Assembly (NCBI GenBank): GCA_029261595.1
Contig: JAJDAZ010000069.1
Coordinates: 20,938 to 84,937, forward strand
Origin: Nitrospinaceae bacterium
Lineage (GTDB): Bacteria; Nitrospinota; Nitrospinia; Nitrospinales; VA-1
Reading direction: 5' to 3'
DNA length: 64,000 bases
Shown: positions 1-8,163 of the stretch, piece after piece
How the letters are laid out: the number at the start of each line of letters is the position of its first letter
Numbering within the stretch: the stretch's first letter is position 1
Made by a program: the position numbers and the translations under genes
The notes under the pieces: generated by a model
Databases searched by the model: none
What the model saw: the letters and a program-made list of their open reading frames with translations, nothing else
What the model was told of the DNA's origin: nothing

Positions 1-723
1 CCTGGGGTCCTCATCCTTAGTCCGGGCAACCACGTCGATATCCACTTTGCGGATATCGTTCAGCTCAGACGGATCGGCGGAAAAATCGAAAGGCGGAATG
101 GGGACTCCATTTCCATCAACGGCCACCCCTGACGGAAGCGGGTTGTCGTTTTTGTCATAATAACGGATAACCAGGTTATCAATATTCCTTGCCATCACAT
201 GCCGGGTGAAACCGGTCCCGGAATTTGCAGGAATGACTTTATAAATAGTATAAGGCGGGGCGGTCAGTGTCATGGTGATTGGAAACGTAGCCGTTTCCGT
301 CGAGTCCACCTCACCGTCACCATCCCGGTCAAAGAAAGGTTTGATATTAAACGATTCATCTGCAGAACTGAAATTATTGCCGGGGGCAAATGTCATCACC
401 TCATTATTTTGAATGATCCCGTCGTTATCCTCATCGTAGACCGCAGAAATATAATGGTCGGATGCGGCCAGGAATCTTGTTCCCCGGAATACGTTGTAAC
501 CCGCGTTTTGTACGGCTCTGGATAGAAATTCTGTCGCGGCACGACCATTGGTTTGCATTTGGTTCAATTGATTCTGCAGGACAAAGGAATCTCCCTGCTT
601 TTCAACCACTCCCGCAAGCACCGCGAGCAAAAGAACCGAAACCGAGCTTGCCACCATCAATTCGGTGAGTGTGAAGCCTTTTTCATTTTTAAAAAATTTC
701 AATATTTTTTTATAATCAGCCAT
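1..723 (-). CDS. PilW-like minor pilin, 3' end cut by window edge
   Basis: Reading frame is open from an ATG at 723 to the left edge, so 241 residues are visible and the C-terminus is missing. Residues 1-20 end in the prepilin motif EKGFTLTE, cleaved after Gly with Glu at +5, followed by a hydrophobic helix (LMVASSVSVLLLAVLAGVV). The next stretch (FLSRAVQNAGYNVFRG) is typical of PilW/PilJ-type minor pilins that prime type IV pilus assembly in the inner membrane. An Asp-rich loop (DRDGDGEVDS) resembles a calcium-binding loop. It starts 20 bases after the PilX-like gene stops, so it is the fourth gene of the FimT-PilV-PilX-PilW cluster. Family placement is by motif and gene order. Confidence 0.85.
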   Translation of the reverse strand, partial: MADYKKILKFFKNEKGFTLTELMVASSVSVLLLAVLAGVVEKQGDSFVLQNQLNQMQTNGRAATEFLSRAVQNAGYNVFRGTRFLAASDHYISAVYDEDNDGIIQNNEVMTFAPGNNFSSADESFNIKPFFDRDGDGEVDSTETATFPITMTLTAPPYTIYKVIPANSGTGFTRHVMARNIDNLVIRYYDKNDNPLPSGVAVDGNGVPIPPFDFSADPSELNDIRKVDIDVVARTKDEDPR

Positions 724-743
724 TTTATCCTCGACGATAGACA

Positions 744-2570
744 TTACTCCAGGAAACCTAACCTCTCGACACCAAAAATAGATGGGATGAAAGGAGGCCA
801 GAAATCAGGATCACCAAAGCGGGTATCCCAGCCATATTCTCTATCAGGGGGTTCATAACAATCTCCATGCTGGCACCAGTTTCCCGTGGCTTGTTGGCTG
901 ACCCAAAGGCCGATCATGCTACCCTTGAAATCAGAAAACACGTCATCCCAGTCTTCGTGGTAGCGCATATAATTGTGCAATCCACCACCGTAAGTGCCGC
1001 CCGGAGAGGTCGTTGGACTGTAACCTCCAAATAAAGCGGCACGAACCTGGTTTTGAGTGCTTCCAGTGGCCCCGGCATCGGGCATTCCCCCACCGCAATT
1101 CTTGGTATCGTTCCAGTTTTTACCCAGCAAGTTAATGGCGTCTCCAATGATCGCCGCCCCTTGTGTGCTAACGGTATTGAAATCGCCATCGATATAAATA
1201 GGATTGTCGCTGGCGAAAGTGGTTTCATCCGAAAGCTGAGCCGCTGAACCGGCTCCGATCTGCATCAGCCGGATGGCCTGCATGGGATCGGCGGTATTAT
1301 CAAACGCGGCATTGGGTGACCGGGATGCATAGACTAAAAACCCGGACCCTGCCAAAGCCCCACTACCATTGGCGGGATCTGCCAGATATTCCTCATACCA
1401 CAACTCCAACGCGTAGAGATCAATATCCGTAGTATCCACCGCATCGTCTTCTCGACAGTCGTTTAGGACACCCGTGGTCTCCCTGATAATGGGCATGGGA
1501 CCGCTATAGTTGTTCCCCGGGGAAGTTTCGCCGTTGGCGATCAACGTTGTCACGTCTGTATTGGGAGTGGGACGGGAAACCACGATGTTTGTTCCGGCAC
1601 CAGGGTTCCCCTGGCCAATGATCTGGATGCCATCCACATCCGCACGATTTGGATCTGCCGCCCGAAGTTCATAAAAACCGCCACGTTGAAACTGCGTATT
1701 ACCCGGCGCTTGAATAATAGGTTCGTTGATAAATACAAAATCATTGAATGTTGATTCTTCCGATTCCAGATCCAAAATAGTGCTGATCGCGACATCATCT
1801 TCCCAAAGGAGACTTGTATTTGTTGTTTTAATCCTTGGAGATGTACAGGCCACCGCGTTTTGCCCCTTGTGCCAGTTGCGAATGATGCCTCCCGCTGTGA
1901 TGGAATGCGGGGCCGAAATGGGGGTTCCTCCATTCGGGTCAAAGTTTTGAAAGCGGAGGCTTCCTGAACAACCAGCACGCAACCAGATATCTCCATTGGA
2001 ATGAATACGGCCCCAGGTGGTCATACCCGGCCCCGGAGTAATTTCCAGATCGGAGTCATTAGTGCCATCGCCACCATAAAAAACGAACCATTGCACCAGA
2101 GGCGTTTCCAAAATTCGGATTTTTTCACGCAGAGTTTCCTTGGATTTATCGGTCAGTGAGGTGGAGTTAGCTTCGATGTCGTAAGTGTAGGCATAATGTG
2201 TGAGGATGCTGTTTCCCTGCACTGTTTCATACAAGTATCTGGACTCGGGATTGGTGATTTTGTATTTTACATCGTGACCGCGGTAATTACTTACCGTGAC
2301 GAACCCGTCCTGATCGCCGCCATTATCCGCTGTAGTGGTATAAAACGACAGGTTTTCGAAACTTTGGATTATCGCGTTGGTCGCCAAGTCCAATCCAACT
2401 TCTGCGGCGTAAAACGCCTGCTTTCCCTTGCGGTGCTCCTTGGAAGACTCAAGGTTCAGAGAAGTCACTTGCAGAGCTCCCACGGCAAGGGCGCCCAACA
2501 TCGACATGATGAACAAAAATACGATTGCTGTACCACCCTTTTCCTGTTTCAGCAAATAAGTATCAATCAT
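744..2570 (-). CDS. large PilX-like pilus assembly protein (608 aa)
   Basis: The N-terminus (KQEKGGTAIVFLFIMSML) has the short basic leader, Gly and hydrophobic helix of PilX-type minor pilins, followed by the hallmark AFYAAEVGLDLATNA. This segment normally inserts in the inner membrane and is processed by prepilin peptidase. The remaining ~500 residues are a long extracellular region with WGRIHSNGDIWL and an Asn/Gly/Thr-rich composition, as in large PilX proteins with beta-solenoid-like domains. It is far longer than the ~170-aa Pseudomonas PilX, so it may carry an adhesive or tip role; that is inference. It lies between PilV-like and PilW-like genes in one minus-strand operon. Confidence 0.8.
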   Translation of the reverse strand: MIDTYLLKQEKGGTAIVFLFIMSMLGALAVGALQVTSLNLESSKEHRKGKQAFYAAEVGLDLATNAIIQSFENLSFYTTTADNGGDQDGFVTVSNYRGHDVKYKITNPESRYLYETVQGNSILTHYAYTYDIEANSTSLTDKSKETLREKIRILETPLVQWFVFYGGDGTNDSDLEITPGPGMTTWGRIHSNGDIWLRAGCSGSLRFQNFDPNGGTPISAPHSITAGGIIRNWHKGQNAVACTSPRIKTTNTSLLWEDDVAISTILDLESEESTFNDFVFINEPIIQAPGNTQFQRGGFYELRAADPNRADVDGIQIIGQGNPGAGTNIVVSRPTPNTDVTTLIANGETSPGNNYSGPMPIIRETTGVLNDCREDDAVDTTDIDLYALELWYEEYLADPANGSGALAGSGFLVYASRSPNAAFDNTADPMQAIRLMQIGAGSAAQLSDETTFASDNPIYIDGDFNTVSTQGAAIIGDAINLLGKNWNDTKNCGGGMPDAGATGSTQNQVRAALFGGYSPTTSPGGTYGGGLHNYMRYHEDWDDVFSDFKGSMIGLWVSQQATGNWCQHGDCYEPPDREYGWDTRFGDPDFWPPFIPSIFGVERLGFLE

Positions 2571-2594
2571 TTGATTTCCTCAATATTTCAAATT

Positions 2595-3131
2595 TTAGTT
2601 GACGAATTGTCTTCTGTGCATCACCGTTCCAGACTGCACACTTTTGGTATTTCCATTTTCGTCAACCCAACTTGTGGTCACGCCTATATCCACCATATGA
2701 ATAGTGCCGGGACTTACAAAACTCTCTGTAGCCTGGGCGCTTGCTGGATAAATCGTAAAAACCCAACTACGTGAAAAGCCATCAACCACATCATTGGAAC
2801 TGCGCGTCCAATCATCGGGCGCGGCGTATCCGTTCAAAAAACCGTTGGTACTGTCATCTACCAGATAATCGTAACCAAAAGCTCCGCCTGTGGGTTCGTT
2901 GGTTCCCTTCCTCAAAATTTCCTCCAATTTACTAGTCGTGTGCATGGTCGCCAGGGTCATATTTTTTGATTGGTTCTGAAATTGAGTCACCGAATTGATC
3001 GAAGAAGCTAAACCCAGAATACCCACACTCAAGATGACCATCGAGGCCAATACTTCAATAAGCGTGAACCCCGCTGCATTCCCAAATGGGAGAAAGATTT
3101 TTAACCTGGTTCTAAAATTAAATTTTTTCAT
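2595..3131 (-). CDS. PilV-like minor pilin
   Basis: 178 aa. A class III signal peptide is visible: a basic leader followed by AAGFTLIEVLASMVILSVGILGL, with cleavage after Gly and Glu at +5. The pattern ILSVGILGLASS is the PilV/GspI signature. The protein would sit in the inner membrane before incorporation as a minor pseudopilin. It lies 12 bases downstream of the FimT/GspH-like gene and 24 bases upstream of the PilX-like gene, giving the canonical fimT-pilV-pilX order. Downstream of the helix there is no recognisable enzymatic motif, which is normal for the family. Confidence 0.85.
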   Translation of the reverse strand: MKKFNFRTRLKIFLPFGNAAGFTLIEVLASMVILSVGILGLASSINSVTQFQNQSKNMTLATMHTTSKLEEILRKGTNEPTGGAFGYDYLVDDSTNGFLNGYAAPDDWTRSSNDVVDGFSRSWVFTIYPASAQATESFVSPGTIHMVDIGVTTSWVDENGNTKSVQSGTVMHRRQFVN

Positions 3132-3143
3132 ATTTTATTTCTT

Positions 3144-3719
3144 TTAACTCCACGGAGGTGATTGACTCAGGCTGTATTTCCAACGATCCACGCTGCCTGT
3201 GGCCTCTACAACACTGACCGCTCTTAACCGGCCATTGGACTCCCCGACATCACCCTTGGGAATCAAATAAAATGATCCACCATCGCTCGCCTGGCCTTTT
3301 GAATTGAAGGTAACAACACTTCCTCCGCCCGTCAGAAAAACCGCGCTACTGACCGAATTTCCTTCCATGTCCGCCACAGAAGACCCGAAGAAACCGAATT
3401 GAACCTGAGGGATCAATGTCCTGACTTTGATGGTTTCGCCCCCATCCTCAACGCCATCGCTGTCGCTGTCGTCATGTATTCGGTACTGGTTGTTTCCTGC
3501 ATTGAAGGTAATAATCACATCATTATTATTTTTAATGGCCGACAACCTGGCCAACATGAGGTCCATGTAAAGTTCCTGCGATTCTGCATTGATTTGGCGC
3601 TTCAACACCCATTTGGAATAATCCGGCACAGCAATGGCCAGCGTAACTCCCAAAACGGCCATCGTGACCAGAAGCTCCGGTAAACTGTATCCCTTCGAAT
3701 TTGTTAAATACCGTTTCAT
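3144..3719 (-). CDS. GspH/FimT-like pseudopilin, first gene of minor-pilin cluster 2
   Basis: 191 aa. The N-terminus KGYSLPELLVTMAVLGVTLAIAVPDY is a prepilin cleavage site with Glu at +5 and the helix-breaking VPDY of FimT/GspH. The following LYMDLMLARLSAIKNN matches the FimT/GspH N-terminal region, and the later part contains the short hydrophobic strands (VFLTGGGSVVTFNSKGQASDG) common in GspH C-terminal domains. It is the first gene of the second minor-pilin cluster and has a good sigma-54-like promoter about 90 bases upstream. Its role is initiation or priming of pilus assembly, inferred from family. Confidence 0.83.
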   Translation of the reverse strand: MKRYLTNSKGYSLPELLVTMAVLGVTLAIAVPDYSKWVLKRQINAESQELYMDLMLARLSAIKNNNDVIITFNAGNNQYRIHDDSDSDGVEDGGETIKVRTLIPQVQFGFFGSSVADMEGNSVSSAVFLTGGGSVVTFNSKGQASDGGSFYLIPKGDVGESNGRLRAVSVVEATGSVDRWKYSLSQSPPWS

Positions 3720-3808
3720 TTTTATATCCCGGTTATTTGGCTTCCTACCTTTTTCATTCCAGCAGACAACCGAACATCTCCTATTTAAAAGCCTTCAAGT
3801 TTTATAAA

Positions 3809-3825
3809 AGCAAAATTCAGGCCAA
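3809..3825 (-). promoter_or_regulatory. sigma-54-like promoter of the FimT-V-X-W cluster
   Basis: Minus strand reads TTGGCCTGAATTTTGCT. GG and GC dinucleotides are separated by 10 bases, as in the consensus YTGGCACGRNNNTTGCW. The expected start of transcription lies about 80 bases before the FimT-like ATG at 3719. The rest of the gap 3720-4142 shows no gene; it is AT-rich and no clear terminator is seen for the upstream cluster. Confidence 0.6.
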
Positions 3826-4142
3826 AGCATTAAATATTTCTGGAAATATACCCGTGGAAAACCATTGATTTTATTTGCATTAAAATGAAAATAAAAAGCA
3901 ACGATCGCAACCCGGACCACCTGAGTATTAAAAGTCATACTATTGTCAAAATTATATTATTTTTAGGTGACAATTTTAGGCTTTTCGATCCATACCCCAT
4001 ACCTGGTTTTTCCCCAGACAGACGGGTTGAGCGAGTTGGTTTTTCCAAAACTGGCGCGGGTCGAAAGATCAGAAATAAAATAGTGTGGAGGGCAGAAAAC
4101 AATTTAGAAGGCTTTGAGAACAGTAAAATCTATTTTCCCCGA

Positions 4143-5468
4143 TCAGGACTCCTGCCAGGACAAAACAATGACATGATCGCTGAAGAAAGGAGAGACACCC
4201 GTGCAGTTGTAGGTAACGGTCAAACTTCCTGAAATACTGCTTTCCGGGCTGACTAAATTTTCAACATCGGCAAGATTTGCGGAAACGATGAATCCATTGA
4301 TGTCAACGGTTCCCGAGATGCTCATTTGCTCACCGGCGTACAACATCCCCTCGATTTGGTTGCTGGGATTGCCGGAAAATTCCAGATCCGTTCCTGCGAT
4401 CAGAAAAAGTTGGTCGATGTCCGGGGAGGGGCCACCCTGATAGTTGACTATATTTCCAGAACCGCCAAAATCTATGAATCCTTCAGAAAAAATTGTCACT
4501 TCATACGGATCGGGAGTTCCTAAAACATTAATATCGCCTTCAACGTAAAAAATGCCCTCGGCAAGGTCGGTGCCATTCATTTTCCATGTGCCGGCTGGCT
4601 GGGAAATATCTCCAAACAACGCGTTGCCGTCCCCCGAAGTAGAAAAGGTCCAATTGGGCCCTGAATTGGTGTAAACATTGCCTGTGGACTGATCCAGTAT
4701 AGTTCCATCGCTTTGTAACACATATTTGGCGTAAACCTTGTAATCGGCCGGGTCCACAATGGGAATCGGATGTTCAGCCGCGCCTGAAGCGGTACAGGTA
4801 GCTCCCGAACAAGATCCCGAAGCAGTTGTTCCCTGGGCGACCGTTCCGCTGACGCCGGATTGATTGAAACCACTGTTGGTATGAATGCTTCCGCAAGCTC
4901 CCTGAACCGTAAAAGAGCCACCGCCCGTCAAATTGCCCTTAGTGGTGATGGCCGAGGCTGGGTTATACGTGGGACGATTGATAATCGCCTCTATAGTAGT
5001 ACTTTCTCCATTCCTGGTACCGGAGGAGGTCAATACGACGGTATGATCGACATCATCATCAACATCCCCATCGTTATCATCATTGTCATCAATCGTGACC
5101 GTATAGTTCCCGGTTCCAAATGCGGTGTTTGCAAATGCAGCAGGCCATGTGGTTCCATCCAACTCATCATCAAACCCATTAGCTGCCGCTCCCGGGCTGT
5201 TTCCCGCACCATCGTAATTAAAAAAATTAACCGCCCGCTGTATGCCTGTTTCGGCAATATAGAAAGACTCTCTGGTTTTTTTATATTTGCCGGCCCTCTT
5301 GATATCCTGGGAGGCCCACTGGACTCCTGCGGCAATAAGCAGGGCTAAAACCACCAAAAGCAGGAGGGTGACGCCAAACGCAAATCCCGATTCATTAGCC
5401 AGGTATTTTGATTCAGACTGTTTTTGATTTTTCTGCATGAAGTAATCCATGATTTTCATTCCAGTCAA
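4143..5468 (-). CDS. PilX-like pilus assembly protein (441 aa)
   Basis: N-terminal segment ANESGFAFGVTLLLLVVLALLIAAG is a processed-type pilin helix, and SFYIAETGIQRAVNFF is the PilX N-terminal signature (compare AFYAAEVGLDLATNA in the other cluster). The C-terminal ~300 residues are rich in Gly/Ser/Asn with repeats of the form GNLTGGGSFTVQG and GDINVLG, suggesting an extracellular beta-helix. The start ATG overlaps the PilW-like stop by 4 bases (ATGA), implying translational coupling; an internal ATG three codons on is an alternative. It is the last gene of cluster 1. Confidence 0.8.
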   Translation of the reverse strand: MTGMKIMDYFMQKNQKQSESKYLANESGFAFGVTLLLLVVLALLIAAGVQWASQDIKRAGKYKKTRESFYIAETGIQRAVNFFNYDGAGNSPGAAANGFDDELDGTTWPAAFANTAFGTGNYTVTIDDNDDNDGDVDDDVDHTVVLTSSGTRNGESTTIEAIINRPTYNPASAITTKGNLTGGGSFTVQGACGSIHTNSGFNQSGVSGTVAQGTTASGSCSGATCTASGAAEHPIPIVDPADYKVYAKYVLQSDGTILDQSTGNVYTNSGPNWTFSTSGDGNALFGDISQPAGTWKMNGTDLAEGIFYVEGDINVLGTPDPYEVTIFSEGFIDFGGSGNIVNYQGGPSPDIDQLFLIAGTDLEFSGNPSNQIEGMLYAGEQMSISGTVDINGFIVSANLADVENLVSPESSISGSLTVTYNCTGVSPFFSDHVIVLSWQES

Positions 5469-6265
5469 GAATTTCTTAAAGAAACATCGGTTTTAAACTC
5501 AACAGTTGCGGCGGGATTATTCGGATCAACAAAACTCAAGTTGAAGCCCAGCCTTATAACTGCAGAGGGCGCAGTCACGCCGTAATAGTTGTAAACTATC
5601 CCATTTGTTGCATTCACACCGCTGATTAAATTCGTCGCTGTGCCATCTACTGTCCGAGTGATATTGGTGCCTGAAAGGGCGATGGTCACATCGCTGTATT
5701 TATTCACAGTCACCAGGTTGGTGTTGACTCCATAATCGTAATCCTGCGTCAAAGCGGTTCCCAGGTTCAAAGTACCAGAGGACGTGCCTGTCACCGTATT
5801 CAATTCCCATTGATTAAAATTAGGATTGCGAATTACAATCTTGTCCCCATTGGAAAAGCCGGTTTCATCGAGCACAGTGAGCGTGGTATCTCCCAGGCTT
5901 CCTGCTTTCTCCCCTAGTATGCAGGGGAGGGCGCAGGGAGGAGCGGTGGTGCGAACATCATCCAGATTTGTTCGAAAGCTGATTGAATTGGCGTTGATCG
6001 CTGTCATCCCTTGTAAAGGAGGCAAACCAAATCCTGCCATTCGAATTTCTTCCTCTATCCGATCAACAGCAAACCGTCCCTTCGCCTGGATATTCGCGTT
6101 GTCACTTTCGTCTTTCAACACACTTTGATTGCGGGTAAACATTAATATGGTGGCCGCCAGAATAACCATGCTGATCACGCTCGCAACTAAAACTTCGACC
6201 ATGCCCAGTCCGCGATCATTTTTTAAATATTCGAAAAAATTTATTCTCATTTTCACCAAACTCAT
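5465..6265 (-). CDS. PilW-like minor pilin
   Basis: 266 aa. The N-terminus NDRGLGMVEVLVASVISMVILAATI has the prepilin Gly cleavage site and Glu at +5. It is followed by the PilW signature NIQAKGRFAVDRIEEEIRMAGFG. The C-terminal domain is beta-rich with a Cys pair (PPCALPC) that could form a disulfide after export. It lies 5 bases downstream of the PilV-like gene and overlaps the PilX-like gene by 4 bases, so the three are one translationally coupled unit. Function: inner-membrane priming complex of type IV pili, inferred from family. Confidence 0.84.
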   Translation of the reverse strand: MSLVKMRINFFEYLKNDRGLGMVEVLVASVISMVILAATILMFTRNQSVLKDESDNANIQAKGRFAVDRIEEEIRMAGFGLPPLQGMTAINANSISFRTNLDDVRTTAPPCALPCILGEKAGSLGDTTLTVLDETGFSNGDKIVIRNPNFNQWELNTVTGTSSGTLNLGTALTQDYDYGVNTNLVTVNKYSDVTIALSGTNITRTVDGTATNLISGVNATNGIVYNYYGVTAPSAVIRLGFNLSFVDPNNPAATVEFKTDVSLRNS

Positions 6266-6270
6266 GCTAT

Positions 6271-6744
6271 TTATTGGGTCACTTCAGTGTCGAGTTGCAA
6301 GGTCTGCGTCCCACCATCCTGCCATGTCATGGTGATCGAGACGCCGAATAAGAAATTTTCTCCAGCCAAATCAGTAATCGTCCAGGAACGGTTATAAGTA
6401 GAACCGCTGTTAGCGGCATCACCTTCGGAGTCAACGGTTTCCCCTCCAATATCGGCAGTCCATACTCCACCCACAACATCAGGGGAGTCCAATCCGTCTG
6501 CGCCCGCCAACAGCCAGGCCTGGCCAACCCCTTTAAAATATTCAATCTTATCCTGGGCAAGCGTCATGGCTATTGAAGATTTTCGGCTGTCATTGTTTTT
6601 ATCCATAATCGTGCCAGTGGTTCCCACCACGGCAATGATTCCCACCCCTAAAAGAAATACTGACAAAAGTGCTTCGACCAGACTAAAACCCCGCTCATTG
6701 TGCAAAGTCTGTAGTAAATTTTTTCCAGCCTTATGGAAGATCAT
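6271..6744 (-). CDS. PilV-like minor pilin, first gene of minor-pilin cluster 1
   Basis: 157 aa. ERGFSLVEALLSVFLLGVGIIAVVG is a classical prepilin N-terminus (Gly cleavage, Glu at +5) and matches PilV in having LLGVGIIAV. TLAQDKIEYFKG is the usual PilV post-helix segment (compare TTSKLEEILRKG in cluster 2). It opens cluster 1 (PilV-PilW-PilX) and has a sigma-54-like promoter about 140 bases upstream. The two PilV copies are clearly divergent, so the clusters look like old rather than recent duplicates. Confidence 0.84.
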   Translation of the reverse strand: MIFHKAGKNLLQTLHNERGFSLVEALLSVFLLGVGIIAVVGTTGTIMDKNNDSRKSSIAMTLAQDKIEYFKGVGQAWLLAGADGLDSPDVVGGVWTADIGGETVDSEGDAANSGSTYNRSWTITDLAGENFLFGVSITMTWQDGGTQTLQLDTEVTQ

Positions 6745-6881
6745 TCAAAAATTCCTGCGGTGGTTTTTATTTAAAGCGAATTGAAAAGCTCGCCATCCGA
6801 CACATTTACAATTACAATTTAATTGCAACAGGACAGGTACAGAGCAGACCGTGATTTTAAAAAGTCACTTAAATAACTTAG

Positions 6882-6898
6882 AGCAATATCCAAGCCAA
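6882..6898 (-). promoter_or_regulatory. sigma-54-like promoter of the PilV-W-X cluster
   Basis: Minus strand reads TTGGCTTGGATATTGCT, with GG and GC 10 bases apart and both TTGG and TTGCT blocks intact. It lies in the 342-base gap between aroB and the PilV-like gene, which shows no coding sequence. The predicted leader is about 125 bases. Confidence 0.6.
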
Positions 6899-7086
6899 AA
6901 TCACCTGGCCCAACCGGATAACTTTACCATCCGCAAAAACATTGATTTTCCCTGCTATTTGATTGGATAAGACCTTTGGGCCCGGAATTGGAAGGAAAGG
7001 CTACAGTCTCTAAATTAAATAGAGCATTATTATTCACACTCAGGGCCAATAAGCGTGACTTTATGGAGACAGGGGTGGGAGGGAAA

Positions 7087-8163
7087 CTATCCCTGCAATG
7101 CTTCTTGTATGATGGTTTCCTCTACATGATCCACGATTTCGATGGACCCGATGTCCTTCACCAAAATAAAGCGGATCTTTTTGTGGGCGGTCTTTTTGTC
7201 GAGGTACATGGATTGAATCATGTCCTTGGCTTTCAGGTCGGGAAGTTGTGTGGGGAGTCCAAAGTTTTTTATCAGGTCAGTGATTCGCTGGGTCACGTCT
7301 TGGGAGCAGCGACCCGTGAGTTGTGATAATTTGGCCGCATACACCATGCCGATGGCTACCGCCTCACCGTGTGTGTACTTGGAATAGCCGGTCAGGGCTT
7401 CAATGGCGTGGCCGATGGTGTGCCCGAAGTTTAAGACCATTCGATAATGGCTCTCGCGTTCGTCTTTTTCAACCACGCTCGCTTTGATGGCGCAAGAGGT
7501 AGCTATGATGTGTTCCAGAGCCTCGGTATCATGGGCAAGAATATTTTGAAACTGACGCTCCAGAAACTCGAATAATTGAGCGTCTTCAATCACTCCGTGT
7601 TTGATGATTTCCGCAATCCCGGCCTTATACTCTTTTTCAGGCAGGGATTTGAGAGTTTCAAGATCGGCCACCACCAGCTTGGGCTGATAAAAAACGCCAA
7701 TCATGTTTTTTCCCAGCGGGCGGTTAACGGCAGTTTTCCCTCCCACGCTGCTGTCCACCTGAGCCAGAAGGGTGGTCGGTATCTGGATGAACGGGACGCC
7801 GCGCATATAAGTGCCTGCGATGAACCCCGTCAAATCGCCGATGACGCCGCCTCCCAACGCGACCAGAACGGTTTGCCGATCGCATTTCCATTCCAGCAGA
7901 TGATCGTAAATTTTTTCCGCCTGCTCAAGGGATTTGGATGTTTCGCCTTCGGGGACTTCCAGAATTCGGGTCGGAATATCTTGCCTGGAAAAACCTGAAG
8001 ACAGTTTTTCACCATAAAGCAGGTTGATGGAAGGATGGGTGATGATTACGACACGGCTGGGCTTGACAATCGCCTGAACCCATTCTCCTGCCTTTTCAAG
8101 GAGGCCCCGGCCGACCAGGATTTCATAACTCCTGTCGGCCAGGTCGATATTCAACCGCTTCAT
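7087..8163 (-). CDS. aroB: 3-dehydroquinate synthase
   Basis: 358 aa, the usual AroB length. The enzyme converts DAHP to 3-dehydroquinate, second step of the shikimate pathway, in the cytosol with NAD and a divalent metal. Visible family motifs include VPEGETSKS (residues ~70), the nucleotide-binding GGGVIGDLTGFIAGTYMRG, TTLLAQVDSSVGGKTAVN with the catalytic Lys/Asn set, and the metal ligands in LNFGHTIGHAIE and YTHGEAVAIGM. It overlaps the pilQ stop by 4 bases. The pilQ-aroB pairing resembles the pilMNOPQ-aroK-aroB arrangement of gammaproteobacteria, here without aroK. No strong terminator was seen after it. Confidence 0.97.
   Translation of the reverse strand: MKRLNIDLADRSYEILVGRGLLEKAGEWVQAIVKPSRVVIITHPSINLLYGEKLSSGFSRQDIPTRILEVPEGETSKSLEQAEKIYDHLLEWKCDRQTVLVALGGGVIGDLTGFIAGTYMRGVPFIQIPTTLLAQVDSSVGGKTAVNRPLGKNMIGVFYQPKLVVADLETLKSLPEKEYKAGIAEIIKHGVIEDAQLFEFLERQFQNILAHDTEALEHIIATSCAIKASVVEKDERESHYRMVLNFGHTIGHAIEALTGYSKYTHGEAVAIGMVYAAKLSQLTGRCSQDVTQRITDLIKNFGLPTQLPDLKAKDMIQSMYLDKKTAHKKIRFILVKDIGSIEIVDHVEETIIQEALQG

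Noticed and set aside
3885..4232. Plus-strand ORF between the two pilin clusters
   Set aside because: It runs antisense over the end of the PilX-like gene with no Shine-Dalgarno or motif.
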